A stretch of DNA of 64,000 bases from CAVVIH01 sp963748295 (GCA_963748295.1 CAVVIH010000006.1:124001-188000), one strand, 5' to 3'; shown: positions 33,627 through 43,138, counted from the stretch's first letter. The notes: generated by a model not told the origin, from the sequence alone. Made by a program: numbers and translations.

Positions 33627-36341
33627 CTACTGAATCCGCTCCCGTATTCTTGCAATCGTCGTCTGCTGCTGACCGCCCGCCTCCAGCACCACGCGATACT
33701 CTCCGGGCGGCATCATTGCCTGCCCTGAGCCTGTCGAAGGGCCCTGCCCTGAGCCTGTCGAAGCGGACCCTCGTCGCATGTTCCACGACAACCGGTTCAG
33801 GCCGGCCTCGCCAGGGCCTTTGATCTGCGCGACGCGGTCGCCCTTGATGTCGAAGACCGTCGCGACCGCCTCACCGTCCGCTTTCGCGCGCAGATAGTAG
33901 TTGATGATCAGCGCGTCAGGCTCGTTGGGCACCTCGATGTACTTGTTGCCGAACAAGTGGAAGTTTCCCAGCGCGCGGAAGCCGTATGCGGTTCGAGGCT
34001 CTACTGCGAAGAGGTGAAACGGCTTCGACAGGACTTCAGCCGACAACTCCTGCAGGTGCGTGATGTCCCCGGTGAAGATTCCCCGTCCGTAGGTGCCAAG
34101 CACGAGGTCGTTCTCGCGCGGGTGGATCGTCAGGTCGTGCACCGGCACGGTCGGCAGGTTCGCTTTCAGCCGTGACCACGCGCCGCCGGCGTCGATCGAG
34201 ACCCACACGCCGTGATCGTTGCCAACGATCAACAGGTTTCTGTTCCGGCGATCCTGGACGATGACGTTGATCGGAGAGTCGATCAGGTTGCCGGAAATCG
34301 ACGTCCACGTTTTGCCGAAATCGATCGTGCGGTAGAGATATGGCTTGAAGTCGTCGTTGCGGAATCCGTTCTTCGCGACGAACGCGGTCCCCCCGTCGTG
34401 CGGTGATGCGAATACGCGGCTGACATATCGATCGGCGGGGCCGCCGGCCGACGCGATCGCGGCGGTCAGATCCGTCCACGACGCGCCGTGATCGCGCGTC
34501 ACGTGCACCTTGCCGTCATCGGTGCCCGCCCAGATCACGCCCGCGGTGACCGGCGATTCCGAGATGGAGGTAATCGTGCAGAACGGAACGTAGCCGGAAT
34601 TGAGCCCGCATCGCTTGCCATCGTTCGTCGTCAGATCGGGGCTGATCTCCTGCCAGCCGTCGCCGCGGTTGAGCGACCGGAACACGACCTGCGCGCCGGT
34701 GTAGACGATTTGCGGGTTGTGCGGCGAGATGACGATCGGAGTGATCCAGTTGTAACGTAGCGCCGGCATGTCCTCGCCGCGTCGCGGCTGAATGTTCGCC
34801 GCTTGTCCCGTGCGCTGGTCGAACCGCCGCTGGCCGCCGGTCTGGAACGTGTTGTAGACCCATCGCGAGTCTGTCGGGTCGACCTGGTTGTACATGCCGT
34901 CGCCCGTGCCCACAGTGGTCCAGTCCTCGAGCGTGATCTGTCCGCCTCTCGAGTTGCTCGGACCTTTCCACGAGTCGTGATCCTGCAGGCCGGCGTAGAC
35001 GTTGTAGGGATCGTCCATGTCCACCCCAACCGCGTAGACCTCGCCAACCCTCTTGTTGAGGAAATAGTCAGCGGTCCTGCCGCCGTCGTACCAGACGTTC
35101 AACCCGCCGTCGCTGCCGATCATGATCCGCTGCGGATCCTGTTCGTCCCACCACATCGTGCGGAAGTCGCCGAACACGCCGCGAAAGAACTGGCAGTTCC
35201 ACGTCTTCCCGCCGTCCTTCGACTCGTACATCGAATCGCTGTTGACGACGATCTGATTGGGATCGGCGGGATTCGTCTTGATCTGGTTGAACGAGTAGGG
35301 CGCCTTCGAGCCGGCGACATCGACGTCGTCAGCGTGCGTCTTCTTCCAGGTGCGGCCTCCGTCGTCGCTCCGATACACCTCGTTGCCGACAGGTCCACCC
35401 TGCTGCCCTGCGCCGCCGCGGCCGCCGCGCCCCTGCACGGCGCACGCGTCCCGGCGCGCGGGCATGCCCTCCGTGCGCGCGTTCAGGTTTTCGACGATCG
35501 CCGTAAGGATGTTGGGATTCCGCGGGTTGATGTCGAGCCCGATCCGCCCGACGTTGCCGGTCGGCAGTCCCGCGAGCTGCCGCCACGTCTTCCCGCCGTC
35601 ATCGGTGCGATGGATACCGCTGCCTGGACCTCCGAGCACGAGCTGCCACGGCGTTCGATGCTTCTCGTACATCGCCGCGTAGAGCGTGTCGGGAGCTTTC
35701 CGGTTGATGACGAGATCGATCGCTCCGGTTCCATCATCGATGTACAGAACTTTCTCCCACGTCTTGCCGCCATCGCGCGTGCGGAAGACGCCGCGCTCCT
35801 CGTTGCGCGAGAACAGATGTCCCATCGCCGCCACGTAGACGAGGTCCGGAGTGGCCGGATGAATGACGATGCGTGCGATGTGGTGCGAATCGGTCAGGCC
35901 CATCAGCTGCCACGTCTTGCCGGCGTCGACCGACTTGTAGACGCCCTTGCCCGAATACGACGAGCGCGCATTCGCCTGATCCCCGGTCCCCATCCAGACG
36001 ATGTCCGGGTTGGATGGCGCGAGTGCGACGGCGCCGACAGCGGCGACGTCGACGCTGTCGGAGATCGGCGTCCAGGTGATGCCGTTGTTGATCGTCTTCC
36101 ACAGACCGCCGGTTCGCGTCGCGGCGTAAATCGTATAGAGGTGATCGCGCGCCGGCGATTCGGGGACGGCGATCGCCGTCACCCATGCGGATGTCCTGAA
36201 CGGTCCGATGTTCCGGAAGGCCGTCGCGTCGAGGACGCGCGCAAGCGGGTCGTCCTGGCCCTTCGACATGCTCAGGGCAGGCCCTCTGGCCGAAACGATC
36301 CAGACAAGGACGAGTGCGAGCAGCGGGAGCGTCCTTTTCAT
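33627..36341 (-). CDS. Secreted BNR/sortilin-like repeat protein
   Basis: About 904 aa. A signal peptide (MKRTLPLLALVLVWIVSARG) is followed by many BNR/Asp-box repeats of the S-x-D-x-G-x-T-W type (VDAGKTWQLMG, RDGGKTWEKVL, DDGGKTWRQLAG). They form a VPS10/sortilin-like ten-bladed propeller. Typical of secreted Acidobacterial and Bacteroidetes glycosidase-like proteins; ligand unknown. Dispersed repeats are translated within it: SMSKG next to the signal peptide and STGSGQGPSTGSGQA near the C-terminus. Confidence 0.85.
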   Translation of the reverse strand: MKRTLPLLALVLVWIVSARGPALSMSKGQDDPLARVLDATAFRNIGPFRTSAWVTAIAVPESPARDHLYTIYAATRTGGLWKTINNGITWTPISDSVDVAAVGAVALAPSNPDIVWMGTGDQANARSSYSGKGVYKSVDAGKTWQLMGLTDSHHIARIVIHPATPDLVYVAAMGHLFSRNEERGVFRTRDGGKTWEKVLYIDDGTGAIDLVINRKAPDTLYAAMYEKHRTPWQLVLGGPGSGIHRTDDGGKTWRQLAGLPTGNVGRIGLDINPRNPNILTAIVENLNARTEGMPARRDACAVQGRGGRGGAGQQGGPVGNEVYRSDDGGRTWKKTHADDVDVAGSKAPYSFNQIKTNPADPNQIVVNSDSMYESKDGGKTWNCQFFRGVFGDFRTMWWDEQDPQRIMIGSDGGLNVWYDGGRTADYFLNKRVGEVYAVGVDMDDPYNVYAGLQDHDSWKGPSNSRGGQITLEDWTTVGTGDGMYNQVDPTDSRWVYNTFQTGGQRRFDQRTGQAANIQPRRGEDMPALRYNWITPIVISPHNPQIVYTGAQVVFRSLNRGDGWQEISPDLTTNDGKRCGLNSGYVPFCTITSISESPVTAGVIWAGTDDGKVHVTRDHGASWTDLTAAIASAGGPADRYVSRVFASPHDGGTAFVAKNGFRNDDFKPYLYRTIDFGKTWTSISGNLIDSPINVIVQDRRNRNLLIVGNDHGVWVSIDAGGAWSRLKANLPTVPVHDLTIHPRENDLVLGTYGRGIFTGDITHLQELSAEVLSKPFHLFAVEPRTAYGFRALGNFHLFGNKYIEVPNEPDALIINYYLRAKADGEAVATVFDIKGDRVAQIKGPGEAGLNRLSWNMRRGSASTGSGQGPSTGSGQAMMPPGEYRVVLEAGGQQQTTIARIRERIQ
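33722..33763. repeat. Two copies of CCCTGAGCCTGTCGAAG inside coding sequence
   Basis: Two tandem copies (33724-33741 and 33748-33763), in frame within the sortilin-like gene, where they encode the STGSGQ motif twice. The unit is found widely dispersed in environmental genomes. Confidence 0.8.
36259..36278. repeat. CCCTTCGACATGCTCAGGGC repeat inside coding sequence
   Basis: A related dispersed unit, in frame just after the signal peptide of the sortilin-like gene (encodes ALSMSKG). Confidence 0.7.
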
Positions 36342-36527
36342 GCGGGCAATGATATGTCGGCCGATGCTGGGACGGCAGGTGACCAGTTGCGGACAGGCAG
36401 GTGTCAATCACGCTCGATCGGGGACGAACAGTAATTGGATGTTTGGCAACAGGTTAGCGCTCCGCGTGATGGATGGCAGCCCGTTCGCAGGGCGTGTCGC
36501 CGGCCAGCAACATTAATAGAGGTTCAA

Positions 36528-39005
36528 ATGGTGAACGACCTGCGCCATGCGACTCGCAGCCTTCTGCGCACTCCGGGTTTCGCGCTGGTGTCGATCCTGA
36601 CGCTCGGGCTGGGGATTGGCGGCACGTCGGCGATCTTCACCGTCGTCAATCGGACGGTGCTGAATCCGCTGCCGTTCCCCGACGCCGAGCGGCTGGTCGT
36701 CGTGTGGGGCAGCAAACCGCACGAAGGCCTGCCCGAAATCCACTTTTCGCAGCCGGACTTCGAGGACTACCGGCGGCAGGCGCACGTGTTCGACGCGTTG
36801 GGCGCCTGGGCGGAAGGCCGCGTGAATCTCACAGGCGCGGCGGCGCCCGAGCAGGTTCAGTACGCGGTCGTGACGTCGAACGTCCTGGCGATCCTCGGCG
36901 CCACGCCGGTCCTCGGACGCACGTTCACGGCGTCACAGGATTCGCCGGGCACGGAAGCCGTCGCGCTCATCAGCCACTCGCTCTGGCGCCGGCAGTTTGC
37001 CGAAGCGCCCGACGTCACCTCCAGGAGCATGCTGCTCGACGGCAGGACCGTGCGGATCGCCGGCGTGCTTCCCCGTGATTTCGCATTCCTGACATTCCCC
37101 GATCGCACGGATGTGTGGCTGCCGCTCGGCGCCGATCCCTCTCAGGGACGCCGCTTTGCGCGCGGCATGCGATCGATGGGCGTTCTGGGCAAACTGAAGG
37201 AGGGCGTGACGATCGATCAGGTGCGGGCCGAGGCGGATACCGTTGCCGCGGGACTTGCCGCCCAATATCCGAGGTTCAATACCGGACGCCGGTTCGCGGT
37301 CACGTTCCTGCACGATCAGGTCGTGCGGGGCGTGCGGACCGGCGGCATGATGCTGAGCGTCGCGGCGGCCGGCGTGCTCGCGATCGCGTGCGCGAATATC
37401 GTCGGGCTGCTGCTCGCGCGCGCTACCACCCGGCGCCGCGAGTTCTCGATCCGGCGCGCGCTTGGCGCGTCACGCGCGAGGATCGTGCGTCACCAGTTCG
37501 CCGAGAGCCTCGTGCTTGGCGCCGCCGGCGGATCGGCTGGACTGCTGCTCGCCGTCTGGCTGGTCGATCTGCTCGTGCGCGTCCCCTACCGCAGCGACAG
37601 CCTGCTCGTGCCGTACTCGGTGCCAAGGGACCTGATCGGTGTCGACGGCGTCGTGCTCCTGTTCACGGTCGGCGTCACCATCGTCATCGTAGCGGCATTC
37701 AGTCTCGTGTCGGGGCTGGCTCACTCCCGCACGCGTTCTGATGAAGCCCTGCGAGCGGGCGCGCGCTCGACCGGCGAGCCACGCCAGCACCGTGCGCGCA
37801 GCGCCCTCGTCATCGCCGAAGTGGCGCTGACGCTGGTCCTGCTGGGCGGGGCCGGGCTGACGGTGCGAAGCGTCCTGAGCCTCTACCGCGTGGATCCCGG
37901 CTTCAGTCCCGCGACGGTCCTGGCCATGGACGTGGTGCTCTCACCCAGCAAGTACCGCAATCCGGAACGGATTGCTGCCTACTATCAGGAAGCCATCGAT
38001 CGCCTTGCAGCCCTCCCGCAGACCATCGAAGCCGGGGCGGTGGAGTTCCTTCCCATGAGCGGCCTCGACGGGAGCACTGGTTTCTACGTCGAAGGGCGTC
38101 CGGAACCCGCCCGCGCGGACGAACAGCAGACCCATTACCGCAGCATCAGCGACACCTACTTCGATGTGATGGGGATCGCGATGGCCTCCGGCCGCGCGTT
38201 CACGCCGCGCGACGGGGCGGGCGCGCAGCGCGTGGCGATCGTCAACGAAGCCATGGCCCGGCGTTACTGGCCGGGCGAGAATCCCATCGGCAAGCGCGTC
38301 GCGCTCGACCTCGAAGCGATGCGCTTCTTCCCGGACAGGCCGCCGACCTTCGACATCCCCGCCGCCATGCGCGAGATCGTCGGCATCGTGAAGGACATCA
38401 GGCACCGCTCGCTCGAATCGTCACCGGTTCCCGAGCTGTATATCCCTTACTTGCAGCGTCCGGCGCAGGACATGACGCTGGTCGTGCGCAGCAGCGCCGA
38501 TCCCGCGATGCTGGCGGCGTCGGCGCGCGACGCGGTTGGCACGATCGACGCCGACCAGCCGATACGCCGCGTGGAAACGCTCTCGGGTCTTGTGAACGGC
38601 ACCACCGCGCAACCCCGCGCGAACCTGATTCTCCTGTCGGCGTTCGCCTTCATCGCGCTCCTGCTCGCCGTCGTCGGCATCTACGGCCTGCTCGCGTACG
38701 TCGTCGTCCAGCGAAAGCGGGAGCTGGGGATCCGGGTCGCGCTTGGCGCGCAGCCGGGTCAGATTCACTGGATGATCCTGCGGCAGGGGCTGGTGCTCGT
38801 AGCCGCGGGGTTCGCACTGGGCATTCCGGCGTCGCTGGCGCTCGGCCGGCTGCTGCGCGGTTTGTTGTTCGGGATCGAAGGCGTCGATCCGATCACGATG
38901 ACCGCCGCGGTCGCGACGATGCTGATCGTCTCGACCGCGGCGATTTATCTGCCGGCCAGGCGAGCTACGCAAGTCGATCCGGTTGATACGCTGCGTGCGG
39001 AGTGA
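36528..39005 (+). CDS. ADOP-type ABC transporter permease
   Basis: About 825 aa from MVNDLRHATRSLLRTPGFAL, with AGAGG five bases before the ATG. Two MacB_PCD/FtsX halves: a first TM with LTLGLGIGGTSAIFTVVN, a periplasmic domain, then TMs near residues 285-310, 335-365, 400-420; a second copy with AFAFIALLLAVVGIYGLLAY and ELGIRVALGAQPGQ. It ends RRATQVDPVDTLRAE. The duplicated permease with no ATPase gene beside it is the acidobacterial duplicated orphan permease type. Substrate unknown; possibly macrolide- or lipoprotein-related. Confidence 0.9.
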   Translation: MVNDLRHATRSLLRTPGFALVSILTLGLGIGGTSAIFTVVNRTVLNPLPFPDAERLVVVWGSKPHEGLPEIHFSQPDFEDYRRQAHVFDALGAWAEGRVNLTGAAAPEQVQYAVVTSNVLAILGATPVLGRTFTASQDSPGTEAVALISHSLWRRQFAEAPDVTSRSMLLDGRTVRIAGVLPRDFAFLTFPDRTDVWLPLGADPSQGRRFARGMRSMGVLGKLKEGVTIDQVRAEADTVAAGLAAQYPRFNTGRRFAVTFLHDQVVRGVRTGGMMLSVAAAGVLAIACANIVGLLLARATTRRREFSIRRALGASRARIVRHQFAESLVLGAAGGSAGLLLAVWLVDLLVRVPYRSDSLLVPYSVPRDLIGVDGVVLLFTVGVTIVIVAAFSLVSGLAHSRTRSDEALRAGARSTGEPRQHRARSALVIAEVALTLVLLGGAGLTVRSVLSLYRVDPGFSPATVLAMDVVLSPSKYRNPERIAAYYQEAIDRLAALPQTIEAGAVEFLPMSGLDGSTGFYVEGRPEPARADEQQTHYRSISDTYFDVMGIAMASGRAFTPRDGAGAQRVAIVNEAMARRYWPGENPIGKRVALDLEAMRFFPDRPPTFDIPAAMREIVGIVKDIRHRSLESSPVPELYIPYLQRPAQDMTLVVRSSADPAMLAASARDAVGTIDADQPIRRVETLSGLVNGTTAQPRANLILLSAFAFIALLLAVVGIYGLLAYVVVQRKRELGIRVALGAQPGQIHWMILRQGLVLVAAGFALGIPASLALGRLLRGLLFGIEGVDPITMTAAVATMLIVSTAAIYLPARRATQVDPVDTLRAE

Positions 39006-39027
39006 GGTAGCATTGCGCCGTCTGTCG

Positions 39028-39110
39028 CTTCCGCCTTTAGGCGGAAGATCAAGCGGAAATCCTGTAGCTTCCGCCTTTAGGCGGAAGCTCAACCCCTTTA
39101 GGCGGAAGAT
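39028..39110. repeat. REP-like palindromes CTTCCGCCTTTAGGCGGAAG
   Basis: Two full 20-nt palindromes (39028-39047 and 39068-39087) and one half copy (39093-39108). They lie between the ADOP gene and the cupin gene. Each can form a hairpin with a 4-nt loop; no T-run follows. Confidence 0.85.
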
Positions 39111-39131
39111 CCGACGATCAAGCGAGGAACG

Positions 39132-39614
39132 ATGGCCAAGAAGAAGACCGCAAAGAGGCCGCGAAAAGCCGCCGGCGCCGCGAAGCGATCGAAGGCGCGC
39201 CGCGCCAAGCCCGCACCGCGCCGGGCGACGAGCGGCGCCGACGTCCTGCTCGCCCACCTGAAGAACGCGGATCGCCGCGAGATCGGCGGCGTGCAGCTCG
39301 AAGTGGCGCGCGCCGGCGCCGCGCGGGTGAAGCGCATGATCTACCCGGCCGGCTTCCGCTGGTCGAAGAACATGAAGCCGATCGTCGGCACCGATCTGTG
39401 CATGCACGCGCACGTCGGGTTCCTCGCCCGCGGGCGCATCCACATCGAGTACGCCGACGGCTGCATCGTCGAGCACAACGCGCCGCAGGTGGTTGCGATC
39501 GAGCCGGGCCATGACGGCTGGGTGGTCGGCAGGGAGCCGGCGGTGCTGATCGAGTTCGACTTCGAGGGGGACACGGTCGCGCGGCTCGGCATGCCGGACC
39601 GCCACCAGCACTAG
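39132..39614 (+). CDS. Cupin-like protein with histone-like N-terminal tail
   Basis: A 160-aa protein. Residues 1-37 are almost entirely Lys, Arg and Ala with Pro (KKKTAKRPRKAAGAAKR), resembling H1-type tails. The rest looks like a cupin: CMHAHVGFLARGRIHIEYAD and VVAIEPGHDGWVVGREPA, with His residues in the motif 1 position. A GAGG lies before the ATG. Possibly binds nucleic acid through the tail; no function is established. Confidence 0.65.
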   Translation: MAKKKTAKRPRKAAGAAKRSKARRAKPAPRRATSGADVLLAHLKNADRREIGGVQLEVARAGAARVKRMIYPAGFRWSKNMKPIVGTDLCMHAHVGFLARGRIHIEYADGCIVEHNAPQVVAIEPGHDGWVVGREPAVLIEFDFEGDTVARLGMPDRHQH

Positions 39615-39630
39615 CGGCCAACGATGCCTA

Positions 39631-39987
39631 TCATCGCCACTCTGGCGCGTAGTCGCGGCGCCGGTTGCGTTCTTCAGCTCTGAGGCTCAACGAAAACAGG
39701 ATGAAGACCTGAATGAGGCCGATGAACGCGTAAACGGCAAAGCGCGTGAACGCGCTCGGATTCGGCCAGCACGGCGTGCCGTCTTCCAGGCACCGACTGA
39801 CGATCTGGTCAATCTCGACGTACTCGCGAAGGATCAGCCCGATCGCGGATCCGAACATGACCGCGGTTCCAAGGATATTTCCGAGGATTGATTGTCCGCC
39901 GCGCCAGAACGGCATCGCCAGAAGGATGCCGACAATCAGTGGCAGGGTCGAGCCCAGGGCGATCCAGTACCAGTTGAGACCGGCCAA
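39631..39987 (-). CDS. Small membrane protein with TTG start next to a heptamer repeat
   Basis: About 118 aa with three hydrophobic segments (WYWIALGSTLPLIVGILLAM, ILGTAVMFGSAIGLIL, FAVYAFIGLIQVFILFSL) and an Arg-rich end. No ATG is found upstream that avoids the TTGGGAG repeat. The suggested TTG at 39985-39987 follows GGGAGTTGGGAG, so repeat units could act as the ribosome binding site. Function unknown. Start uncertain. Confidence 0.55.
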   Translation of the reverse strand: MAGLNWYWIALGSTLPLIVGILLAMPFWRGGQSILGNILGTAVMFGSAIGLILREYVEIDQIVSRCLEDGTPCWPNPSAFTRFAVYAFIGLIQVFILFSLSLRAEERNRRRDYAPEWR

Positions 39988-39988
39988 A

Positions 39989-40093
39989 TCAACTCCCAAC
40001 TCCCAAAAAGACCAACTCCCAAAAAGACCGCTTAACTCCCCAACTCCCAAAAATACCAACTTCCAAAGAGCCGCTTAACTCCCAACTCCCAAG
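39989..40093. repeat. AACTCCC/TTGGGAG heptamer run
   Basis: Seven to eight AACTCCCAA units with A/G-rich spacers (AAAAGACC), all in one orientation, between divergently transcribed genes. They supply the region directly 5' of the membrane protein start and end 22 nt before the glycosyltransferase gene. Confidence 0.85.
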
Positions 40094-40114
40094 CGAAGGC
40101 GGCGGCATGATACC

Positions 40115-41701
40115 GTGTCCGATATCGGCGAGAAAAGCTACGCCACCTCGACAATCTGGATCGCCGCCATCCTGCTCGTGGCGGCCGCGCTGCGGCTGGT
40201 GCCGATCTGGTTCGGCATCCCGTACCTCCCCGCCAGGCCCGACGAGGAAGTCGCGGTGAGCATCGCGACGCTCATGACCCAGGGCGACCTCAACCCGCAC
40301 TTCTTCCACTGGCCGTCGTTCACGTTCTACGTCTTCGCCGCGCTCTATAAAACGGCATCACTCGTCCGCCGCGTTTTCGGAGACGATTCGCCGTTGACCG
40401 TGATCGACCGTGTGCTGCTGGGGCGCGCGCTCGTCGCGCTGGCCGGAACGCTGACAGTGTTCGTGCTCTACCGGCTCGGCCGCCGCATCGTCGATGTGAC
40501 GACGGGGCTGATCGCCGCGGCGTTCCTGAGCGTGGCGATACTTCACGTCAGGGACTCGCACTTTGCGATGACCGACGTGCTGATGACGCTGTTGCTCACC
40601 TCGTCACTGGCGCTGCTGATGCGGGCGGTCGACGGCGCCCTGTCAGGAGAGCAGGGGATGCGGTGGTTCGCCATGTCGGGGATCGCGGCGGGACTGGCGG
40701 CGTCGACGAAGTACAACGCGGCGGCGCTGCTCGGCGCGATGGCCGCCGCGCAGATCGTGCTGCTGGTTCAGCGCCGTCAGATCGGGTGGATGCCATCGAT
40801 CGTGTTTACGGTCGCGTTCATCGCGTTTTTTCTGATCGGGAGTCCCTACGCCGTCCTCGACTTTACGCAGTTCGAAGCCGACCTGCGATTCGACTTCACG
40901 CACCTGTCGGGCGGACATGGCGTGGATCTCGGCCGCGGCTGGCGATATCACCTCGAACGATCGCTCCCCTACGGTGTGGGTCTGCCCGCCTTCATCGCGG
41001 CCTGCGTGGGCGTGGTGCCGATGGTCAGGCGCCACGGGAAGTACGCATTCATCCTCGGCGGCTTCGCGCTGCCGTTCTACCTCGCGATTGGCAGCGGCAC
41101 GACGGTCTTCTTCCGCTACATCATGCCGCTGGTTCCGCTCGTGTGCCTGCTCGCGGCCGTCGCAATCCGTTCCGTAACGCCGTGGCTGTCGGCGCGCACG
41201 CGTCTTTCCGCGCCGGCAATCACAACCGCGCTGGTCGTCCTCACTGTCGGCCCTGCGCTCGTCAACTGCGTCTGGTTCGACGCCGTGCTGGCGAGGACGG
41301 ATACGCGGGTGCTGGCGGCCGGCTGGCTGCGTCCGCAACTGAAACAGGACGACACGCTCCACGACGCCGGCGGCGATTACACGAAGCTCGATCTTCGGGA
41401 CGTCCGTTTTCACGAATGGCACTTCGATCCGAGCGAGAACTCGTTCGGACACCCGGCTGGACACACGCCGGACTGGCTCGTGTTGATGGAATCGCCGCTG
41501 CGGCTCTACGCCTCGACTCCGCCGCAGCTTCGACAACTCGCGCAGGAGAAGTACACGCTCGTCTATACGGCGGCGGCAACCGGGGGCCCGGCGCGCGCCG
41601 CCGTCTACGACCTTCAGGACGCGTTCTTCATGCCGCTCTCGCGGCTCGAAACCGTCGTCCGCCCGGGTCCGACGATCCGGATCTACCGGCGGAACGATTG
41701 A
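40115..41701 (+). CDS. GT39-like membrane glycosyltransferase
   Basis: A 528-aa multi-pass protein (about 10-12 hydrophobic segments), starting with GTG at 40115. YLPARPDEEVAVSIATLMTQ holds the acidic pair expected in the first periplasmic loop of PMT/ArnT-type enzymes. FHWPSFTFYVFAALY and the segment HVRDSHFAMTDVLMTL fit too. Such enzymes transfer sugars from a polyprenyl carrier to protein or lipid in the inner membrane. No substrate gene is nearby. Confidence 0.8.
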   Translation: MSDIGEKSYATSTIWIAAILLVAAALRLVPIWFGIPYLPARPDEEVAVSIATLMTQGDLNPHFFHWPSFTFYVFAALYKTASLVRRVFGDDSPLTVIDRVLLGRALVALAGTLTVFVLYRLGRRIVDVTTGLIAAAFLSVAILHVRDSHFAMTDVLMTLLLTSSLALLMRAVDGALSGEQGMRWFAMSGIAAGLAASTKYNAAALLGAMAAAQIVLLVQRRQIGWMPSIVFTVAFIAFFLIGSPYAVLDFTQFEADLRFDFTHLSGGHGVDLGRGWRYHLERSLPYGVGLPAFIAACVGVVPMVRRHGKYAFILGGFALPFYLAIGSGTTVFFRYIMPLVPLVCLLAAVAIRSVTPWLSARTRLSAPAITTALVVLTVGPALVNCVWFDAVLARTDTRVLAAGWLRPQLKQDDTLHDAGGDYTKLDLRDVRFHEWHFDPSENSFGHPAGHTPDWLVLMESPLRLYASTPPQLRQLAQEKYTLVYTAAATGGPARAAVYDLQDAFFMPLSRLETVVRPGPTIRIYRRND

Positions 41702-42682
41702 TTACAGGCTGTTGTAGACGATGCCGATGAAGTCCTTCGCCTGCATGAAGCCCTTGCCCCAGATCGGATCGAGGTCTTTCGTGGGTTCCGCAGCCACGAC
41801 TTCCTCGAGCTTCATGCCGCTCTTCTTCAGCTTCTGAACGCGATCCCGGACGGTCACCATCATGTCGCGGAACTTGGTCAGGTCCTCGCGGGTTCCGAGT
41901 GGACCGTGCCCGGGGACGATCTTCGTGGACGCATCGGCAAGCTTCAGGCCCATGTCGGATGCGCGGATCATCCCGTTGATCGATCCGCCCGTACTCATGT
42001 CGATGAACGGGTACACGCCGTTGAAGAACAGGTCGCCCAGGTGCAGCACGTTGCCCTTGGCGAACCGGATGTAGATGTCGGTATCGGTGTGTGCCGGCGG
42101 AACGTAACCGAGCGTGATCTGGTCGCCGTTCGCGGTCAGCGCCTGCGTGTCCTTGAACGTCTTCGTCGGCAGCGCGTCCGGCGGCGCCGGCTTGAAGGTC
42201 ATGCCGAGCAGGGTGTGCGTCTCGGTCAGGCGCTTGCGTGTGTTCTCGTGTGCGACGATCGCGGCGCCGGCCTTGCGGAAGTTCTCGTTGTTGTCGGCAT
42301 GATCGATGTGCCAGTGCGTGTCGATCAGCGTCTGGATCGGCGAGCTGCCCAGCGAGTCGAGCGTCTGCTTCAGGTTCGCCCACGCCGTCTGGACGAACGA
42401 GTCGACGACAACCTTGCCATCGGATCCGTTGAGGACCACGACGTTGCCGCCGGGTCCCGACAGCATCGTCAGGTTGTCGGTCAACTTCACGCGCTCGATC
42501 GGAATCGCGCCGAACTGCTTGCGCATCATCTCGATCGGATCCGCGTTCTGCGCGGCCTGCTGCGTCCAGCCGTACGCCGACTCGATCCACGAAGGAACCA
42601 GCAGCGCGCCGCCGGCGACTGCCGCGCCGCGCAGCACTTCTCTTCGCGTCATTCCTCTCTGAAGCATTGTTGTCATCTCCAT
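41702..42682 (-). CDS. Exported MBL-fold metallo-hydrolase
   Basis: A 326-aa protein. MTRREVLRGAAVAGGALLVP is a twin-arginine signal. The metal site is DTHWHIDHADN (HxHxDH), followed by PPAHTDTDIYI and IVPGHGPLG. This is the usual layout of secreted MBL-fold hydrolases of the class-B-lactamase superfamily; active-site order fits a cyclase/hydrolase (SoxH-like) branch more than a true beta-lactamase. It overlaps no other gene; a VOC gene lies just upstream. Confidence 0.83.
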   Translation of the reverse strand: MEMTTMLQRGMTRREVLRGAAVAGGALLVPSWIESAYGWTQQAAQNADPIEMMRKQFGAIPIERVKLTDNLTMLSGPGGNVVVLNGSDGKVVVDSFVQTAWANLKQTLDSLGSSPIQTLIDTHWHIDHADNNENFRKAGAAIVAHENTRKRLTETHTLLGMTFKPAPPDALPTKTFKDTQALTANGDQITLGYVPPAHTDTDIYIRFAKGNVLHLGDLFFNGVYPFIDMSTGGSINGMIRASDMGLKLADASTKIVPGHGPLGTREDLTKFRDMMVTVRDRVQKLKKSGMKLEEVVAAEPTKDLDPIWGKGFMQAKDFIGIVYNSL

Positions 42683-42683
42683 C

Positions 42684-43046
42684 TCAAATCGCCGTCGGAT
42701 GTCGCGGCTCGTACAACTGGACCTCGACGCCGCCGGGCAGGCTCAGCATCACCGTGATGCCGTAGCCGTGGTCCTCGGGCTCGCCCATGACCTGCACGCC
42801 CTTGGCGCGCAGCTCCTTGATCGTCTTGTTGATGTCGTCGCACATCAGCGACAACTGATGCCGGCCGGCGGACTCGTCGTCCGCACCATCGGTCGGATGC
42901 ACGCCAACCTCCGCGGGCGGCAGGCCGAAGATCAGCCATCCACCGCCGGCATCCACGTGCTTCCATCCGAACACGTCACGCAGCAGCGCGCGCAGCGCGT
43001 CAGCCTCGGACGAGTACAGAAGCACGTGCGCTCCGGTAATTGCCAT
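42684..43046 (-). CDS. VOC family protein
   Basis: A 120-aa single-domain VOC/glyoxalase-fold protein: ALLRDVFGWKHVDAGGGWLI in the first half, AGRHQLSLMCDDINKTIKEL and PGGVEVQLYEPRHP in the second. Candidate metal ligands are His in GRHQLSLM and Glu in VEVQLYEP. Start at 43046 (MAITGAHV). It is followed directly (1 nt) by the MBL-fold gene, so the two may be co-transcribed. Confidence 0.8.
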   Translation of the reverse strand: MAITGAHVLLYSSEADALRALLRDVFGWKHVDAGGGWLIFGLPPAEVGVHPTDGADDESAGRHQLSLMCDDINKTIKELRAKGVQVMGEPEDHGYGITVMLSLPGGVEVQLYEPRHPTAI

Positions 43047-43105
43047 GTCGTCCTCTCCGGCGAGCATATTAATTCAAGTGCGGTACGCTTGACCTGCGGC
43101 CGCTT

Positions 43106-43132
43106 GCAGGCAGCCTAAAGGGCTGCGCTACG
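43106..43132. repeat. REP-like CAGCCTAAAGGGCTGCGCTAC unit, degenerate
   Basis: One shortened copy of the GCAGCCCTAAAGGGCTGC palindrome, with its CGCTACG tail, just 6 nt before the sirtuin start codon. Confidence 0.7.
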
Positions 43133-43138
43133 ACCACC

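Noticed and set aside
41702..42682. A second beta-lactamase
   Set aside because: The MBL-fold gene lacks B1-B3 spacing and resembles cyclase/hydrolase branches of the superfamily.
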